DNA from: Streptomyces cucumeris
GTDB taxonomy: Bacteria; Actinomycetota; Actinomycetes; Streptomycetales; Streptomycetaceae
Assembly: GCF_024295805.1 (NCBI RefSeq)
Contig: NZ_JANCLX010000008.1
Span: forward strand, 1 to 64,000
Direction of reading: 5' to 3'
Length of the DNA: 64,000 nucleotides
The position numbers were made by a program, and so were the translations under genes. This document shows positions 15,701-24,918 of the stretch, one piece after another. The notes below the pieces were generated by a model. It saw only the letters and a list, made by a program, of their open reading frames with translations, was not told where the DNA came from and ran no database searches. Numbering within the stretch: position 1 is the first letter of the stretch; each line of letters starts with the position of its first letter.

Positions 15701-16588
15701 ATGACCACGGTCACTGACCTGTATCCGACCCGAGGTGCAACCGAGGTGGCCACACCCCGGGTGGACCCGGTGGTGTGGTCGGAGCCCGGCGCCCCGGGCC
15801 CGATCGCGGAGTCCGATCTCAGCGACTTCGACCGCGACGGTTTTCTCGCGATCGAAGAGCTGATCACCCCGGACGAGGTCGCGGTCTACCGGAACGAGCT
15901 GAACCGGCTGACCCAGGACCCGGAGGTGCGCGCCGACGGACGCTCGATCATCGAGCCGAAGTCGAAGGCCGTCCGGTCGGTGTTCGAGGTCCACCGGATC
16001 AGCGAGGTCTTCGCGAACCTCGTCCGCGACGAGCGTGTGGTGGGCCGGGCCCGCCAGATCCTGGGCTCGGACGTGTACGTCCACCAGAGCCGGATCAATG
16101 TCAAGCCGGGTTTCGGGGCCTCGGGCTTCTACTGGCACTCGGACTTCGAGACCTGGCACGCCGAGGACGGTCTGGCGAACATGCGGACGGTGTCCGTCTC
16201 GATCGCACTGACCGAGAACTTCGACACCAACGGCGGGCTGATGATCATGCCCGGTTCGCACCGCACGTTCCTCGGCTGTGCGGGCGAGACGCCGAAGGAC
16301 AACTACAAGAAGTCGCTCCAGATGCAGGATGCGGGCATCCCGTCGGACGAGGCGCTCACCGCCTTCGCCGACAAGCACGGCATCAGGCTGTTCACCGGCA
16401 AGGCCGGGTCGGCCACCTGGTTCGACTGCAACGCCATGCACGGTTCGGGTGACAACATCACGCCCTACTCGCGCAGCAATGTCTTCATCGTGTTCAACAG
16501 CGTGGAGAACACGGCGGTGGAGCCGTTCGCGGCGCCCATCCGCCGGCCGGAGTACATCGGCGCGCGGGACTTCACCCCCGTGCGGTGA
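15701..16588 (+). CDS. ectD: ectoine 5-hydroxylase EctD
   Basis: A 295-residue Fe(II)/2-oxoglutarate dioxygenase making 5-hydroxyectoine. The iron triad is present: His146 and Asp148 in FYWHSDFETWH and His247 in NAMHGSGDN. The segment around HSDFETWHAEDG matches the EctD signature region. The operon therefore supports both ectoine and hydroxyectoine, and a strong hairpin ends it 34 bases downstream. Confidence 0.96.
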   Translation: MTTVTDLYPTRGATEVATPRVDPVVWSEPGAPGPIAESDLSDFDRDGFLAIEELITPDEVAVYRNELNRLTQDPEVRADGRSIIEPKSKAVRSVFEVHRISEVFANLVRDERVVGRARQILGSDVYVHQSRINVKPGFGASGFYWHSDFETWHAEDGLANMRTVSVSIALTENFDTNGGLMIMPGSHRTFLGCAGETPKDNYKKSLQMQDAGIPSDEALTAFADKHGIRLFTGKAGSATWFDCNAMHGSGDNITPYSRSNVFIVFNSVENTAVEPFAAPIRRPEYIGARDFTPVR

Positions 16589-16622
16589 GCTGACACCGCT
16601 GACACAGCTGACGCAGGTGTGA

Positions 16623-16660
16623 GCCTGAGGGGAGCCGGGACGTCCCGGCTCCCCTCAGGC
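16623..16660. terminator. bidirectional terminator hairpin between ectD and the class V PLP gene
   Basis: GCCTGAGGGGAGCCGGGA (16623-16640) pairs perfectly with its complement at 16643-16660 around a two-base centre. It lies between two convergent genes and can serve both. Confidence 0.85.
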
Positions 16661-16678
16661 GTGTCCGGACCCGCGGGA

Positions 16679-17731
16679 TCAGCCCGCCAGCACCTCCAGC
16701 AGCCGGTCCACCTCGGCCGCCGTGTTGTACAGGTGGAACGAGGCGCGCAGGTTCCCGGCCCGCGCCGAGACGTAGACGTCCCGCTCGGCCAGCCGGGGCG
16801 CGGCGTCCCCGAGCCCCGGTACCGAGACGATCGCCGAACCGGGGGCGGCCACCGGGGTGTGGCCCAGTGCGGTGACCCCGGCGCGGAAGCGGTCGGCGAG
16901 CGCGCGGTCATGGGCGGCGATGGCCCCGGTGCCCAGCTCCTCGACCAGGGCGAGGGAGTGCCGGGCGGCCACGTAGGAGAACAGGCTCGGGCTCTCGTCG
17001 AAGCGGCGCGCGGAGTGGGCCAGCTCGGCCACCGGCCCGTAGCAGCTGTCCCAGGGCCGCTCCCCCGCGACCCAGCCCGCGAAGACCGGGGTGAGGCCGC
17101 CCAGGTCCTCGGGCACGGTCAGGAAGGTGACCCCGCGCGGACACATCAGCCATTTGAAGCCGACGGACACGGTGTAGTCGGCCTCGGCGGCGTTGACCGC
17201 CAGCCATCCGGCGGCCTGGCTGGCGTCCACCAGGGTGCGGGCGCCGTGGGCGCGGGCGGCCGCGCGGATCGCCTCCAGATCGGCGATCCGGCCGTCCGCC
17301 GACTGGGTGGCGCTGACCGCGACCAGCGCGGTGCCGGGCCGTACCTCGTCCGCGATCTCCTCCAGCGGGACGGTGCGCAGCTTGAGGTCACGGCGGACGG
17401 CGAAGGGGTTGACCAGGGAGCTGAAGTCTCCCTCGGCGGCCAGGACTTCGACGCCCGACGGCAGCGAGGCGGCGATCATTCCGGCGAAGACGGCGACCGA
17501 GCCGCCGGTGGCGACCCGGTCGGCCGGTACACCGACGATCCGGGCATAGGCGGCGCGGGTCTCCTCGACGGCCTGGAAGGCCACGTCGGCGGCGGGGCCC
17601 CCGGCCGCCGCGTCGTCGAGGGCCGCCTTCATGGCGGCTACGGAGCGTGCGGGGATCAGACCGCTGGACGCGGTGTTGAGGTACGTCGTCTGTGGCGCGA
17701 ACTCCGCGCCGGACAGGCTCTCCATGCCCAT
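16679..17731 (-). CDS. class V PLP-dependent aminotransferase/desulfurase-like enzyme
   Basis: A 350-residue fold-type I PLP protein of class V. The N-terminus TYLNTASSGLIP, the LVDASQAAGWLAVN Asp-containing segment and VGFKWLMCPRGVTFL with the presumed PLP lysine support this. It lacks the cysteine loop expected of SufS/IscS enzymes, so a true cysteine desulfurase is less likely; isopenicillin-epimerase-like or kynureninase-like relatives are alternatives. The substrate is not assignable. A second ATG six bases inside is possible. It lies 130 bp downstream of the aldehyde dehydrogenase on the same strand. Confidence 0.75.
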   Translation of the reverse strand: MGMESLSGAEFAPQTTYLNTASSGLIPARSVAAMKAALDDAAAGGPAADVAFQAVEETRAAYARIVGVPADRVATGGSVAVFAGMIAASLPSGVEVLAAEGDFSSLVNPFAVRRDLKLRTVPLEEIADEVRPGTALVAVSATQSADGRIADLEAIRAAARAHGARTLVDASQAAGWLAVNAAEADYTVSVGFKWLMCPRGVTFLTVPEDLGGLTPVFAGWVAGERPWDSCYGPVAELAHSARRFDESPSLFSYVAARHSLALVEELGTGAIAAHDRALADRFRAGVTALGHTPVAAPGSAIVSVPGLGDAAPRLAERDVYVSARAGNLRASFHLYNTAAEVDRLLEVLAG

Positions 17732-17861
17732 CCACTATGGGACGGCCGCACCCCCACGTCCATTGCGCGTTGTTGACGCATGTCTTCAAGCGATCCTTAT
17801 GGATCCCCTCTGACCTGCGATGTTCCCTCGGCGCCCGGGGAGGAGGGGGTGCGGACCGGTA

Positions 17862-19412
17862 TCAGCCGGTCGGGTCCGGGCTCCGCTGCTCGCGGACGCC
17901 GTCGACCCGGCGGGGCAGCCCCAGCGGGTTGTCCTCGCGCAGCTCCGGCGGCAGCAGGGCGGCCGGGGTGTCCTGGTAGGTGACCGGCCGCAGCCAGCGC
18001 TCGGCGGCGGTGCCGCCGACGGACGTGGAGGTGGAGGTGGTGGCTGGGTAGGGGCCGCCGTGGTGCTGGGCGGGGGCGACGGCGACACCGGTGGGCCAGC
18101 CGTTGACCAGGACCCGGCCCGCGAGCGGGGTCAGCTCGGCCAGGAGGGCGGCGGCCCGGCCGTCCGCCTCCTCGGCCTCGGCGGCGGAGATCTGGACGGT
18201 GGCGGTGAGATTGCCCTGAAGCCGGGAGAGGACGGCGGTGATCTCGGCGTCGTCGTCATAGCGGGCGACCACGGTCACCGGGCCGAAGCACTCCTCCAGC
18301 AGGATGTCGTGCGGCCCCTCCGCGGCGAGCAGCCGCGCCGGGACGGTCAGGAAGCCCGCGCTGACCGTGTGCTCACTGCCCGCGCCCGGGGTGACCGGGG
18401 CCTTCACCTCCGGCAGCTCGGTGCGCTCCAGGATCCCGGCGAGGAAGGCGTCGCGCATCCGGTGGTCGAGCAGCACCCCGGGGTCGGTGTTGCTGACCGC
18501 GTCGGTGAGGGCGGTGACCAACCGGTCGCCGGTCTCCCCCGCGGGCGCGAGGACGAAACCGGGCTTGGTGCAGAACTGGCCGACGCCCAGGGTCATGGAG
18601 CCCGCGAGGCCCGCGCCGAGCTGCTCGGCCCGCTCGGCGGCGGCGGCCTCGGTGACCACCACCGGGTTGAGGCTGCCCAGTTCGCCGTGGAAGGGGATCG
18701 GCACCGGCCGCGCCGCGGCAGCGTCGAACAGGGCGCGCCCGCCGCGGATCGAACCGGTGAAGCCCGCGGCGGCGACCAGCGGATGGCGGACGAGGTCGAG
18801 ACCGGCGTCGAAGCCGTGGACCACGGCGATCAGTTCGGTGGGCAGTCCGACCCGCTCGGCGGCGCGGCGCAGGGTGGCGGCGGCCAGTTCGGAGGTGACG
18901 GGGTGGTCGGGGTGTGCCTTGACCACGACCGGGCAGCCCGCGGCCAGGGCGCTGGCGGTGTCGCCGCCGGGTACGGAGAAGGCCAGCGGGAAGTTGCTGG
19001 CGGCGTAGACGGCGACGACGCCGAGGGGGACCTTGTGGCGGCGCAGATCGGGCCAGGGCGGGGTCTGCGCGGGGTCGGCGTGGTCGATGCGGATGTCCAG
19101 GAAGCCGCCGTCGTCCACCACGTCCGCGAAGGACCGCAGTTGGTAGGTGGTACGGGCGAGTTCACCGTTGAGCCGGGCCGGGCCGAGCGCGGTCTCCGCG
19201 TCGGCGGCCTCGACCAGGACATCGCGCGCGGCGTCCAGGAGTTCGGCGGCAGTGCGCAGCAGGGCGGCGCGTACCGTACGGTCGGCGAGGGCGCCACGGG
19301 CCGCGTGGGCGGCCGACACCACGCGGTCCACCTCATCGGCGGTGGCCTCGACGGCCACCTGTTCCCGTTGCTTTCCGGTTCGGGGGTCGACGCTCCACAC
19401 TGGTGCTGACAC
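17862..19412 (-). CDS. aldehyde dehydrogenase, alpha-ketoglutaric semialdehyde dehydrogenase-like
   Basis: A 516-residue NAD(P)+ aldehyde dehydrogenase. FHGELGSLNPVVV supplies the catalytic Glu region and GQFCTKPGFVL the catalytic Cys; LLEECFGPVTVV is the conserved C-terminal block. The separation of motifs resembles KGSADH / 2,5-dioxovalerate dehydrogenases of sugar-acid and hydroxyproline catabolism, although the physiological substrate is unproven. The start is GTG 19412, with AGGAGG 8 bases upstream; an ATG at 19439 would lie before that ribosome site. A promoter with an operator-like palindrome precedes it (19487-19540). Confidence 0.82.
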   Translation of the reverse strand: MSAPVWSVDPRTGKQREQVAVEATADEVDRVVSAAHAARGALADRTVRAALLRTAAELLDAARDVLVEAADAETALGPARLNGELARTTYQLRSFADVVDDGGFLDIRIDHADPAQTPPWPDLRRHKVPLGVVAVYAASNFPLAFSVPGGDTASALAAGCPVVVKAHPDHPVTSELAAATLRRAAERVGLPTELIAVVHGFDAGLDLVRHPLVAAAGFTGSIRGGRALFDAAAARPVPIPFHGELGSLNPVVVTEAAAAERAEQLGAGLAGSMTLGVGQFCTKPGFVLAPAGETGDRLVTALTDAVSNTDPGVLLDHRMRDAFLAGILERTELPEVKAPVTPGAGSEHTVSAGFLTVPARLLAAEGPHDILLEECFGPVTVVARYDDDAEITAVLSRLQGNLTATVQISAAEAEEADGRAAALLAELTPLAGRVLVNGWPTGVAVAPAQHHGGPYPATTSTSTSVGGTAAERWLRPVTYQDTPAALLPPELREDNPLGLPRRVDGVREQRSPDPTG

Positions 19413-19486
19413 CGCGGATTCCTCCTGCTGTGTATCCACTGCTTGCGTCTCGCATCTCGACTGCTGTTCGATGCGCTGAACGCTGT

Positions 19487-19540
19487 CCCGGATGGTGAAT
19501 TGCCATCGGGACTCTATGACCGGCCGAACTGGGGGGTCAA
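19487..19540 (-). promoter_or_regulatory. promoter and operator-like palindrome of the aldehyde dehydrogenase gene
   Basis: Reading the minus strand, TTGACC (19540-19535) and TAGAGT (19516-19511) are 18 bases apart, a good vegetative promoter. Immediately downstream, covering the expected transcription start, lies the interrupted palindrome CCCGATGG-caattca-CCATCCGGG (19510-19487). Its position predicts repression. No regulator gene is adjacent. Confidence 0.55.
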
Positions 19541-19649
19541 GGCGGTGCCGGTGCCTTGACGAGGAGGACGCCGCGCTCCCCCGCGCGGCGGATACGGATC
19601 ACCGGGCGGGCCGAGGCGCGACGGGGCCGCCGACCGCGATCCTCGGGGC

Positions 19650-20642
19650 ATGACCGAATCCCGATCCGTCCTGCGCGCCGTCGCCATTGTCTCCGTCCTG
19701 CCGTACATCGCGCTCAAGACGGCCTGGATGGCGGGCAGTCATCTCGGCATCCCCGAAGGCAGCGAACTGCTCGACGACGGACGGCACACCACCATGCTCG
19801 TCCTCAACGGTGTCACCCTCCTCATGGACGCCGCCGTCGTCGTCCTCGCCCTGCTGTTCACCCGCCCCTGGGGCAGGCGGGTGCCCGCCTGGCTGCTGGT
19901 CCTGCCGGTCTGGACCGCCTGTGGTCTGCTCGCCCCGATCATGGTCGGCTTCCCGGCCCAGCTTGCGGCCCGGGCCGTCGGCCTCGGCGGGGGCCGTGCC
20001 GACGGCGCCGAGGGACACGATGAGTTCCTGGCCGACTGGGTCTACGGCGTCGTCTACGGCGGATTCATCGTCCAGGGGCTCGCGCTGGGCGCGCTGTTCG
20101 TACCGTACGCCCGCGACCGCTGGGGGCATCTGTGGCGCGGCCGGATCGCCGAGCTGCCCGAGCGGGGCCCGGCCGGTACGGCGCAGCGCCTCACCGCCGT
20201 ACTCACCGCCGCGCTCCTGCTGCTGCCCGCCGCCGTGCACCTGCTGTGGGCCGGGGGTTCGGCCACCGGGCTGAGCGCGGACAGGGCCGGTGACCGCACC
20301 GGTGACTTCTACGTCCTGGAGACGATGTTCGCGCTCTTCGCCCTGGTCACCGCCGTCTGCCTGCTCATGGTCGCCTTCCGCGCCGGAGGGCGGGTCCGGC
20401 TGGCCGTTCCGCTGGGCCTGGTCTGGATCGGATCGGGGGCGCTGGCCTGCTGGGGCGGCTGGCTGACGGTGGCCGGGCTGACGGCCGGGGAAGAGGCCGA
20501 AGCCCCGACGGCGCTGATGGAGGTGACTTACGCTGTGCAGATGATCATCGGGCTGCTGGTCCTCACGGCCGGTGCGTACTTCTTCGGCGCACGGCGGCAC
20601 ACCGCCGGTGCGGACCTCGCCGTGGAGTGCGACACCCCGTGA
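19650..20642 (+). CDS. multi-pass membrane protein upstream of a two-component system
   Basis: A 330-residue protein with about seven or eight hydrophobic segments and short charged loops; I recognise no enzymatic motif. It overlaps the sensor kinase start by 4 bp, so the three genes 19650-22617 form one operon. It may be the sensory or accessory membrane component for the kinase, but that is inference from context only. Confidence 0.75.
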   Translation: MTESRSVLRAVAIVSVLPYIALKTAWMAGSHLGIPEGSELLDDGRHTTMLVLNGVTLLMDAAVVVLALLFTRPWGRRVPAWLLVLPVWTACGLLAPIMVGFPAQLAARAVGLGGGRADGAEGHDEFLADWVYGVVYGGFIVQGLALGALFVPYARDRWGHLWRGRIAELPERGPAGTAQRLTAVLTAALLLLPAAVHLLWAGGSATGLSADRAGDRTGDFYVLETMFALFALVTAVCLLMVAFRAGGRVRLAVPLGLVWIGSGALACWGGWLTVAGLTAGEEAEAPTALMEVTYAVQMIIGLLVLTAGAYFFGARRHTAGADLAVECDTP

Positions 20643-21943
20643 CCGGCGCGTGGTGGCGGCGGACGGCACGGGCGGCGCTGGGGCGGCGGACCCGGCTGCG
20701 CTGGGTCCATCTGGTGCTCGGCGGCGCCCTGTTGATGCCGTACTTCCTGCTGGCCAGCGTGATCCTGTCGGCCATCCCGGGCGCCAATCCGTTCAGATCG
20801 CTGGGCTGGCAGCTCATCACCTACGCCGTCGCGCTGCCCCCGGCCGCCGTCACCGCGCTCTTCCCGCTGGTGCGGACGCTGGAGGCGACCGCGGCGCGCT
20901 CGCTGTGCGGGCTGCCCGCGTCGGCCGAACTCGCCACCGCCCCCGCCACCTCATGGGACGCCCGCAGCCGCACCTCCATCTGGTACGTCCTGCACCTGGC
21001 GGTCGGCGGGCTGGTCAGCGCGGTGACGCTGTCCCTGCCGCCCGCCGCGCTGCTGCTGCTGTTCCTGCCGTTCGCCGGTGCCTCCGAGGCCCGGGAGCTG
21101 GGCTGGCCGACCGCGTGGGACGGTGCCGTCGCGGTGGCCGCCCCGGCCGCCGGACTCCTGCTGCTGGCCGTGGTGGTGGCGACCGCCGTGGGTGCCGGGG
21201 CGCTCCTGGCCCGCTGTGCGCCCGGACTGCTCGGCGCGGTCCCGGCCGAACGGCTGGCCGCCGCCGAGGCGCGGGCGGCCCGGCTGGCCTCCCGCAACCG
21301 CCTCGCCCGGGAGCTGCACGACTCGGTCGGCCACGCGCTCAGCGCGGTGACCCTCCAGGCGAGCGCCGCACGCAAAGTGCTGGACGCCGACCCGGAGTTC
21401 GCCCGGCAGGCCCTCACCGCCATCGAGGAGACCAGCCGGGGCGCGGTCGGCGAACTCGACACCGTGCTCGGTCTGTTGCGGGACGGTGGGGACGGGGCCG
21501 CGGCGGCCACCACCCCCTCCCCCACCCTGGCCGATCTGGACGGGCTGCTGGACCGCACCCGCGCCGCGGGCGTATCCGTCGAGCTGACGGCGCCCGGCCC
21601 GCTCGGCGCGCTGCCCCCGGTGGTCTCCCGAGAGGCGTACCGGATCGTGCAGGAGGGGCTGAGCAACGCGCTGCGCCACGCGGGCCAGGTGCCGGTGCGG
21701 CTGCGCATCGCCTGGACCGCGGACGAGGCGGACGAGGACGGACCACGGAAGGAGCTGGAGATCAGCATGGAGAACCCGGTGGACGGCACCGCCCGGGAAC
21801 AGCGCACCGGCGGCGGCCGGGGGCTGCGCGGGATCGCCGAGCGGACGGCACTGCTGCGCGGTGTCTGTGCCTGGGGCCCGGACGGCGCGGACGACGAGGT
21901 GTGGCGGCTGTCGGTCCGGCTCCCGCTGGAGGTCTCCCGGTGA
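20639..21943 (+). CDS. two-component sensor histidine kinase (NarL/DesK-type)
   Basis: A 434-residue kinase from the GTG at 20639 (4-bp overlap with the upstream stop; an in-frame GTG at 20627 is possible). Four to five membrane segments fill the first 200 residues. The HisKA_3 phosphoacceptor is His227 in RELHDSVGHALSAVTLQ. The HATPase part has LSNALRHAG (N box) and GGGRGLRGIAERTALL (G box). It overlaps the response regulator by 4 bp. The signal is unknown. Confidence 0.9.
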   Translation: MTGAWWRRTARAALGRRTRLRWVHLVLGGALLMPYFLLASVILSAIPGANPFRSLGWQLITYAVALPPAAVTALFPLVRTLEATAARSLCGLPASAELATAPATSWDARSRTSIWYVLHLAVGGLVSAVTLSLPPAALLLLFLPFAGASEARELGWPTAWDGAVAVAAPAAGLLLLAVVVATAVGAGALLARCAPGLLGAVPAERLAAAEARAARLASRNRLARELHDSVGHALSAVTLQASAARKVLDADPEFARQALTAIEETSRGAVGELDTVLGLLRDGGDGAAAATTPSPTLADLDGLLDRTRAAGVSVELTAPGPLGALPPVVSREAYRIVQEGLSNALRHAGQVPVRLRIAWTADEADEDGPRKELEISMENPVDGTAREQRTGGGRGLRGIAERTALLRGVCAWGPDGADDEVWRLSVRLPLEVSR

Positions 21944-22617
21944 CCGCCCCGCCGCCCGCGCTGCGGGTGCTGCTCGCCGACGACGAGCGGATGGTGCGCA
22001 CCGCGCTGCGCGCGATCCTCTCCAGCGAACCGGACCTGGAGGTGGTGGGCGAGGCGGGCGGCGGCACCGAGGCCGCCCAACTGGCCCTGCGGCTGCGGCC
22101 GGACGTGGTGCTGATGGACGTCCGGATGCCCGAGGGGGACGGCATCCAGGCCACCGAGGAGATCCTGCGCACCGTTCCGGAGCCGCCGCGCATCATCGTG
22201 GTGACGACCTTCGAGAACGACGCCTACGTGTACGACGCGCTGCGCGCCGGGGCCAGCGCCTTCCTGCTCAAGCGGTCCCGCGCGGAGGAGCTGGTGGAGG
22301 CGGTACGGCTGGTGGCGCGCAGCGATTCGCTGCTGTTCCCGGCGGCCGTACGGGCGCTGGCCGCCGAGCACGCCGCCACCCGCGCGGAGCCCGACCCCCG
22401 GGCCGCGAAGATCCTCGGCCGGCTCTCCGAGCGGGAGGCCGCGGTGCTGCGGCTGATCACCCGCGGGCTGACCAACGCCGAGATCGCCGAGCGGCTCGCG
22501 GTGGGCCCGGCCACGGTCAAGACCCACGTCGCCTCGGTCCTCGCCAAACTCGGCGTCCGCGACCGCACCCAGGCGGTCATCGCGGCGTACGAGTGCGGTT
22601 TCGTCACCCCCGGCTGA
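21940..22617 (+). CDS. LuxR/NarL-family response regulator
   Basis: A 225-residue regulator with an N-terminal receiver domain: the acidic pair in LLADDERMV, phosphoacceptor Asp60 in LMDVRMPEGD, and Lys in FLLKRSRAEEL. The C-terminal LuxR helix-turn-helix has LSEREAAVLRLITRGLTNAEIAERL and TVKTHVASVLAKLGVRDR segments. It is the partner of the kinase before it. Targets are unknown. Confidence 0.93.
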   Translation: MTAPPPALRVLLADDERMVRTALRAILSSEPDLEVVGEAGGGTEAAQLALRLRPDVVLMDVRMPEGDGIQATEEILRTVPEPPRIIVVTTFENDAYVYDALRAGASAFLLKRSRAEELVEAVRLVARSDSLLFPAAVRALAAEHAATRAEPDPRAAKILGRLSEREAAVLRLITRGLTNAEIAERLAVGPATVKTHVASVLAKLGVRDRTQAVIAAYECGFVTPG

Positions 22618-22623
22618 CATCCG

Positions 22624-22665
22624 GCCCCGGGGGTGGTCGGCTGAGCCCCGGGGGTGGTCTGCTGA
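22624..22665. repeat. 21-bp tandem duplication
   Basis: GCCCCGGGGGTGGTCGGCTGA (22624-22644) is followed at once by a second copy with one substitution (22645-22665). It lies between the response regulator stop and the aldo/keto reductase. Confidence 0.85.
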
Positions 22666-22700
22666 GGAGGAGGGGGCGGGACGGCGAGAAGGGAAGCGAG

Positions 22701-23681
22701 ATGGAGTACGCGCGGCTGGGCACCTCCGGTGTCAGGGTGTCCCGGATCTGTCTGGGCATGATGAGCTACGGCAGCCCCGACCACCGCCCGTGGCAGCTCG
22801 ACATCGACGCGGCGCGGCCGGTCGTGCGCCGGGCCGTGGAGGGCGGGGTGACCTTCTTCGACACCGCCGACATGTACGCCATGGGCCGCAGCGAGGAGAT
22901 CACCGGCGAGCTGCTGCGCGAGCTGTTCCCCCGCCGGGAGGACTATGTGCTCGCCACCAAGGTGTACTCCCCGATGGGCCCCGGCCCCAACGACCGGGGG
23001 CTGTCGCGCAAGCACATCATGGCGGGCATCGACGCGTCGCTGCGGCGGCTGGGCACCGACCATGTGGACCTCTACCAGATCCACCGCTTCGACCCCGGGA
23101 CTCCGGTCGAGGAGACCATGGAGGCGCTGCACGACGTGGTGCGCGCGGGGAAGGCGCGGTACCTCGGGGCGTCGTCGATGTACGCCTGGCAGTTCGCCAC
23201 GATGCAGTACACGGCCGCGGCGCACGGCTGGACCCGGTTCGTCTCGATGCAGAACCACTACAACCTGCTGTACCGGGAGGAGGAGCGGGAGATGAACCCG
23301 CTCTGCCTGGACCAGGGGGTCGGGGTGATCCCCTGGAGCCCGCTGGCGCGCGGTCTGCTCGCGGGCAACCGCGACCGGGACGGCTCCGGGCCCACCACCC
23401 GCGCGCGGAACGACCCGATGGTCGAGAAGTGGTACGCCGACGCCGAGTTCGACATCGTGGACGCCACCCGGGCGGTGGCCGCCGGACGCGAGGTGACCCC
23501 GGCCCAGGTGGCGCTGGCCTGGCTGCTGGGCAGGCCCGCGGTGACGGCGCCGGTCGTGGGCGCCACCAAGGCGGCGCATCTGGACGACGCGGTGGCAGCG
23601 GTGGGGCTGGAGCTCGACGAGTCCGAGGTGGCCCGGCTGGAGGCGGCCTACCGGCCGCGTCCGGTCATGGGCCACGGCTGA
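22701..23681 (+). CDS. aldo/keto reductase
   Basis: A 326-residue NADPH-dependent oxidoreductase of the AKR superfamily. The tetrad residues can be located: Asp in FFDTADMYAMG with Tyr a few residues later, Lys in LATKVYSPMG and His in YQIHRFDP. The sequence resembles the AKR11/AKR12-type bacterial group (L-glyceraldehyde-3-phosphate reductase-like). AAGGGAAG lies 6 bases before ATG 22701. The substrate is unknown. Confidence 0.88.
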   Translation: MEYARLGTSGVRVSRICLGMMSYGSPDHRPWQLDIDAARPVVRRAVEGGVTFFDTADMYAMGRSEEITGELLRELFPRREDYVLATKVYSPMGPGPNDRGLSRKHIMAGIDASLRRLGTDHVDLYQIHRFDPGTPVEETMEALHDVVRAGKARYLGASSMYAWQFATMQYTAAAHGWTRFVSMQNHYNLLYREEEREMNPLCLDQGVGVIPWSPLARGLLAGNRDRDGSGPTTRARNDPMVEKWYADAEFDIVDATRAVAAGREVTPAQVALAWLLGRPAVTAPVVGATKAAHLDDAVAAVGLELDESEVARLEAAYRPRPVMGHG

Positions 23682-23697
23682 CCGCCGGGATACCCGG

Positions 23698-24918
23698 TCA
23701 CTTCATCGTCGAGCCGAGCGGCGTGCTGTCCATCACCACCAGGAAGCTGGTGACGGGCAGCGAGCCGTCCTGCCGCCGGGAGCCGTAGGCGGTGGTGGGG
23801 TCGGTGGTGACGAAGGGCGGTGAAGGACGCGCGCCCGGCGTCCAGTTGTCGCCCTCGGAGACCGCGAACCGCCCCATGTCGGCCTTGTCCCGGCCGTTGG
23901 TGACCGACAGGTTGGACCGCAGCCGGGCGTGGGAGTCCTGGAGGTCGAAGCCGTCGCCCGCGTTGCCGAACGCGGTGCTGCGCTGGATGCGCAGATCGCC
24001 CGTGTTGCCGCCCGCGGTGAAGCCGCTCTTGCTGTTGCTCCAGGCGGCCGAGGTCCGTACGACATGGGCGGGCGAGGGGGCGGGGGTGCGGTCGGCGCCG
24101 AGCTGGAAACCGCTGCCGTCGCCGGTGAAGCCGGGGATCCGCCAGCGGTTCTCGCCGTTCCCGTATGCCCAGGAGTGCTCGATGGTGACGGGGCTGGACC
24201 ACATCCACAGGTCCACGCCGTCATCGCTGTTGTGGAAGAGCCGGGAACCGGTGATCACATTGCCGGTGCCGGAGCCGTGGGTGATGGCTATGCCGTCGGC
24301 TCTCTGCCCGCCGGTGGCGTCGTCGTGGTTGTCGGAGGAGTCCAGGTTCCGGATGACGTTGTCGGTGGTGCCCGCGCCGCGCAGGGTCAGCCCGGTGTCG
24401 CCGTTGTCCCGGGTGGTGAGGTTCTCGAACACACCGCGGGAGCAGGAGGTGCACACCAGCCCGCCGCCGGGGGCGCCGCGCAGTTCGAGGCCGGAGAGGG
24501 TCCAGTAGTCGGCGCTGAGCGCGACCAGGGCGGATCCGGTGCGCAGCCGGGATCCGTCGAGCCGGACCTTCTCGCTCTCGTAGGGCCGCACTTCGACCCG
24601 CTCGCGCGCACTGCCGTCGACCGAGCTGCGCAGGGTCCGGGCCGGGTAGTAGGTGCCGCCGCGCACCTCGATGGTGGTGCCCGCCTCGGCGACCGAGAAC
24701 GCCTTCTCCAGCGTCCGGAACGGTGCCGCGAGGGTGCCCGATTCGCGGTCGCTGCCACTGGGGGCGACATAGACGGTGCTGGGCACGGCCTGCGCGCCGT
24801 CCGGTGAGGCGGTGAGGTACACCCCCGCCACGGCCGATGCCACGATGACGGCGCTGCCCAACGGCAGCGTGCGGTCCTTGCGGCGGCGGTGGCGGCCCCG
24901 CTTGCGCCTCACCCTCAT
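23698..24918 (-). CDS. secreted right-handed beta-helix protein (pectate lyase PL9-like)
   Basis: A 406-residue exported protein. The N-terminus is strongly basic (RRKRGRHRRRK), followed by a signal/anchor helix (about 18-36). The mature part opens with TVYVAPSGSDRESGTLAAPFRTLEKA, the DUF1565-like entry strand of PL9 pectate lyases, and continues as parallel beta-helix coils with repeating N/G/D turns (NVIRNLDSSDNHDD, GSRLFHNSDDGVDLW). A polysaccharide lyase role is plausible; the catalytic Lys was not pinned down. AGGAG lies 5 bases before the ATG. Confidence 0.75.
   Translation of the reverse strand: MRVRRKRGRHRRRKDRTLPLGSAVIVASAVAGVYLTASPDGAQAVPSTVYVAPSGSDRESGTLAAPFRTLEKAFSVAEAGTTIEVRGGTYYPARTLRSSVDGSARERVEVRPYESEKVRLDGSRLRTGSALVALSADYWTLSGLELRGAPGGGLVCTSCSRGVFENLTTRDNGDTGLTLRGAGTTDNVIRNLDSSDNHDDATGGQRADGIAITHGSGTGNVITGSRLFHNSDDGVDLWMWSSPVTIEHSWAYGNGENRWRIPGFTGDGSGFQLGADRTPAPSPAHVVRTSAAWSNSKSGFTAGGNTGDLRIQRSTAFGNAGDGFDLQDSHARLRSNLSVTNGRDKADMGRFAVSEGDNWTPGARPSPPFVTTDPTTAYGSRRQDGSLPVTSFLVVMDSTPLGSTMK

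Noticed and set aside
16679..17731. second SufS-type cysteine desulfurase
   Set aside because: The catalytic-cysteine loop near the C-terminus is not seen, unlike in the clear SufS at 46533-47789.
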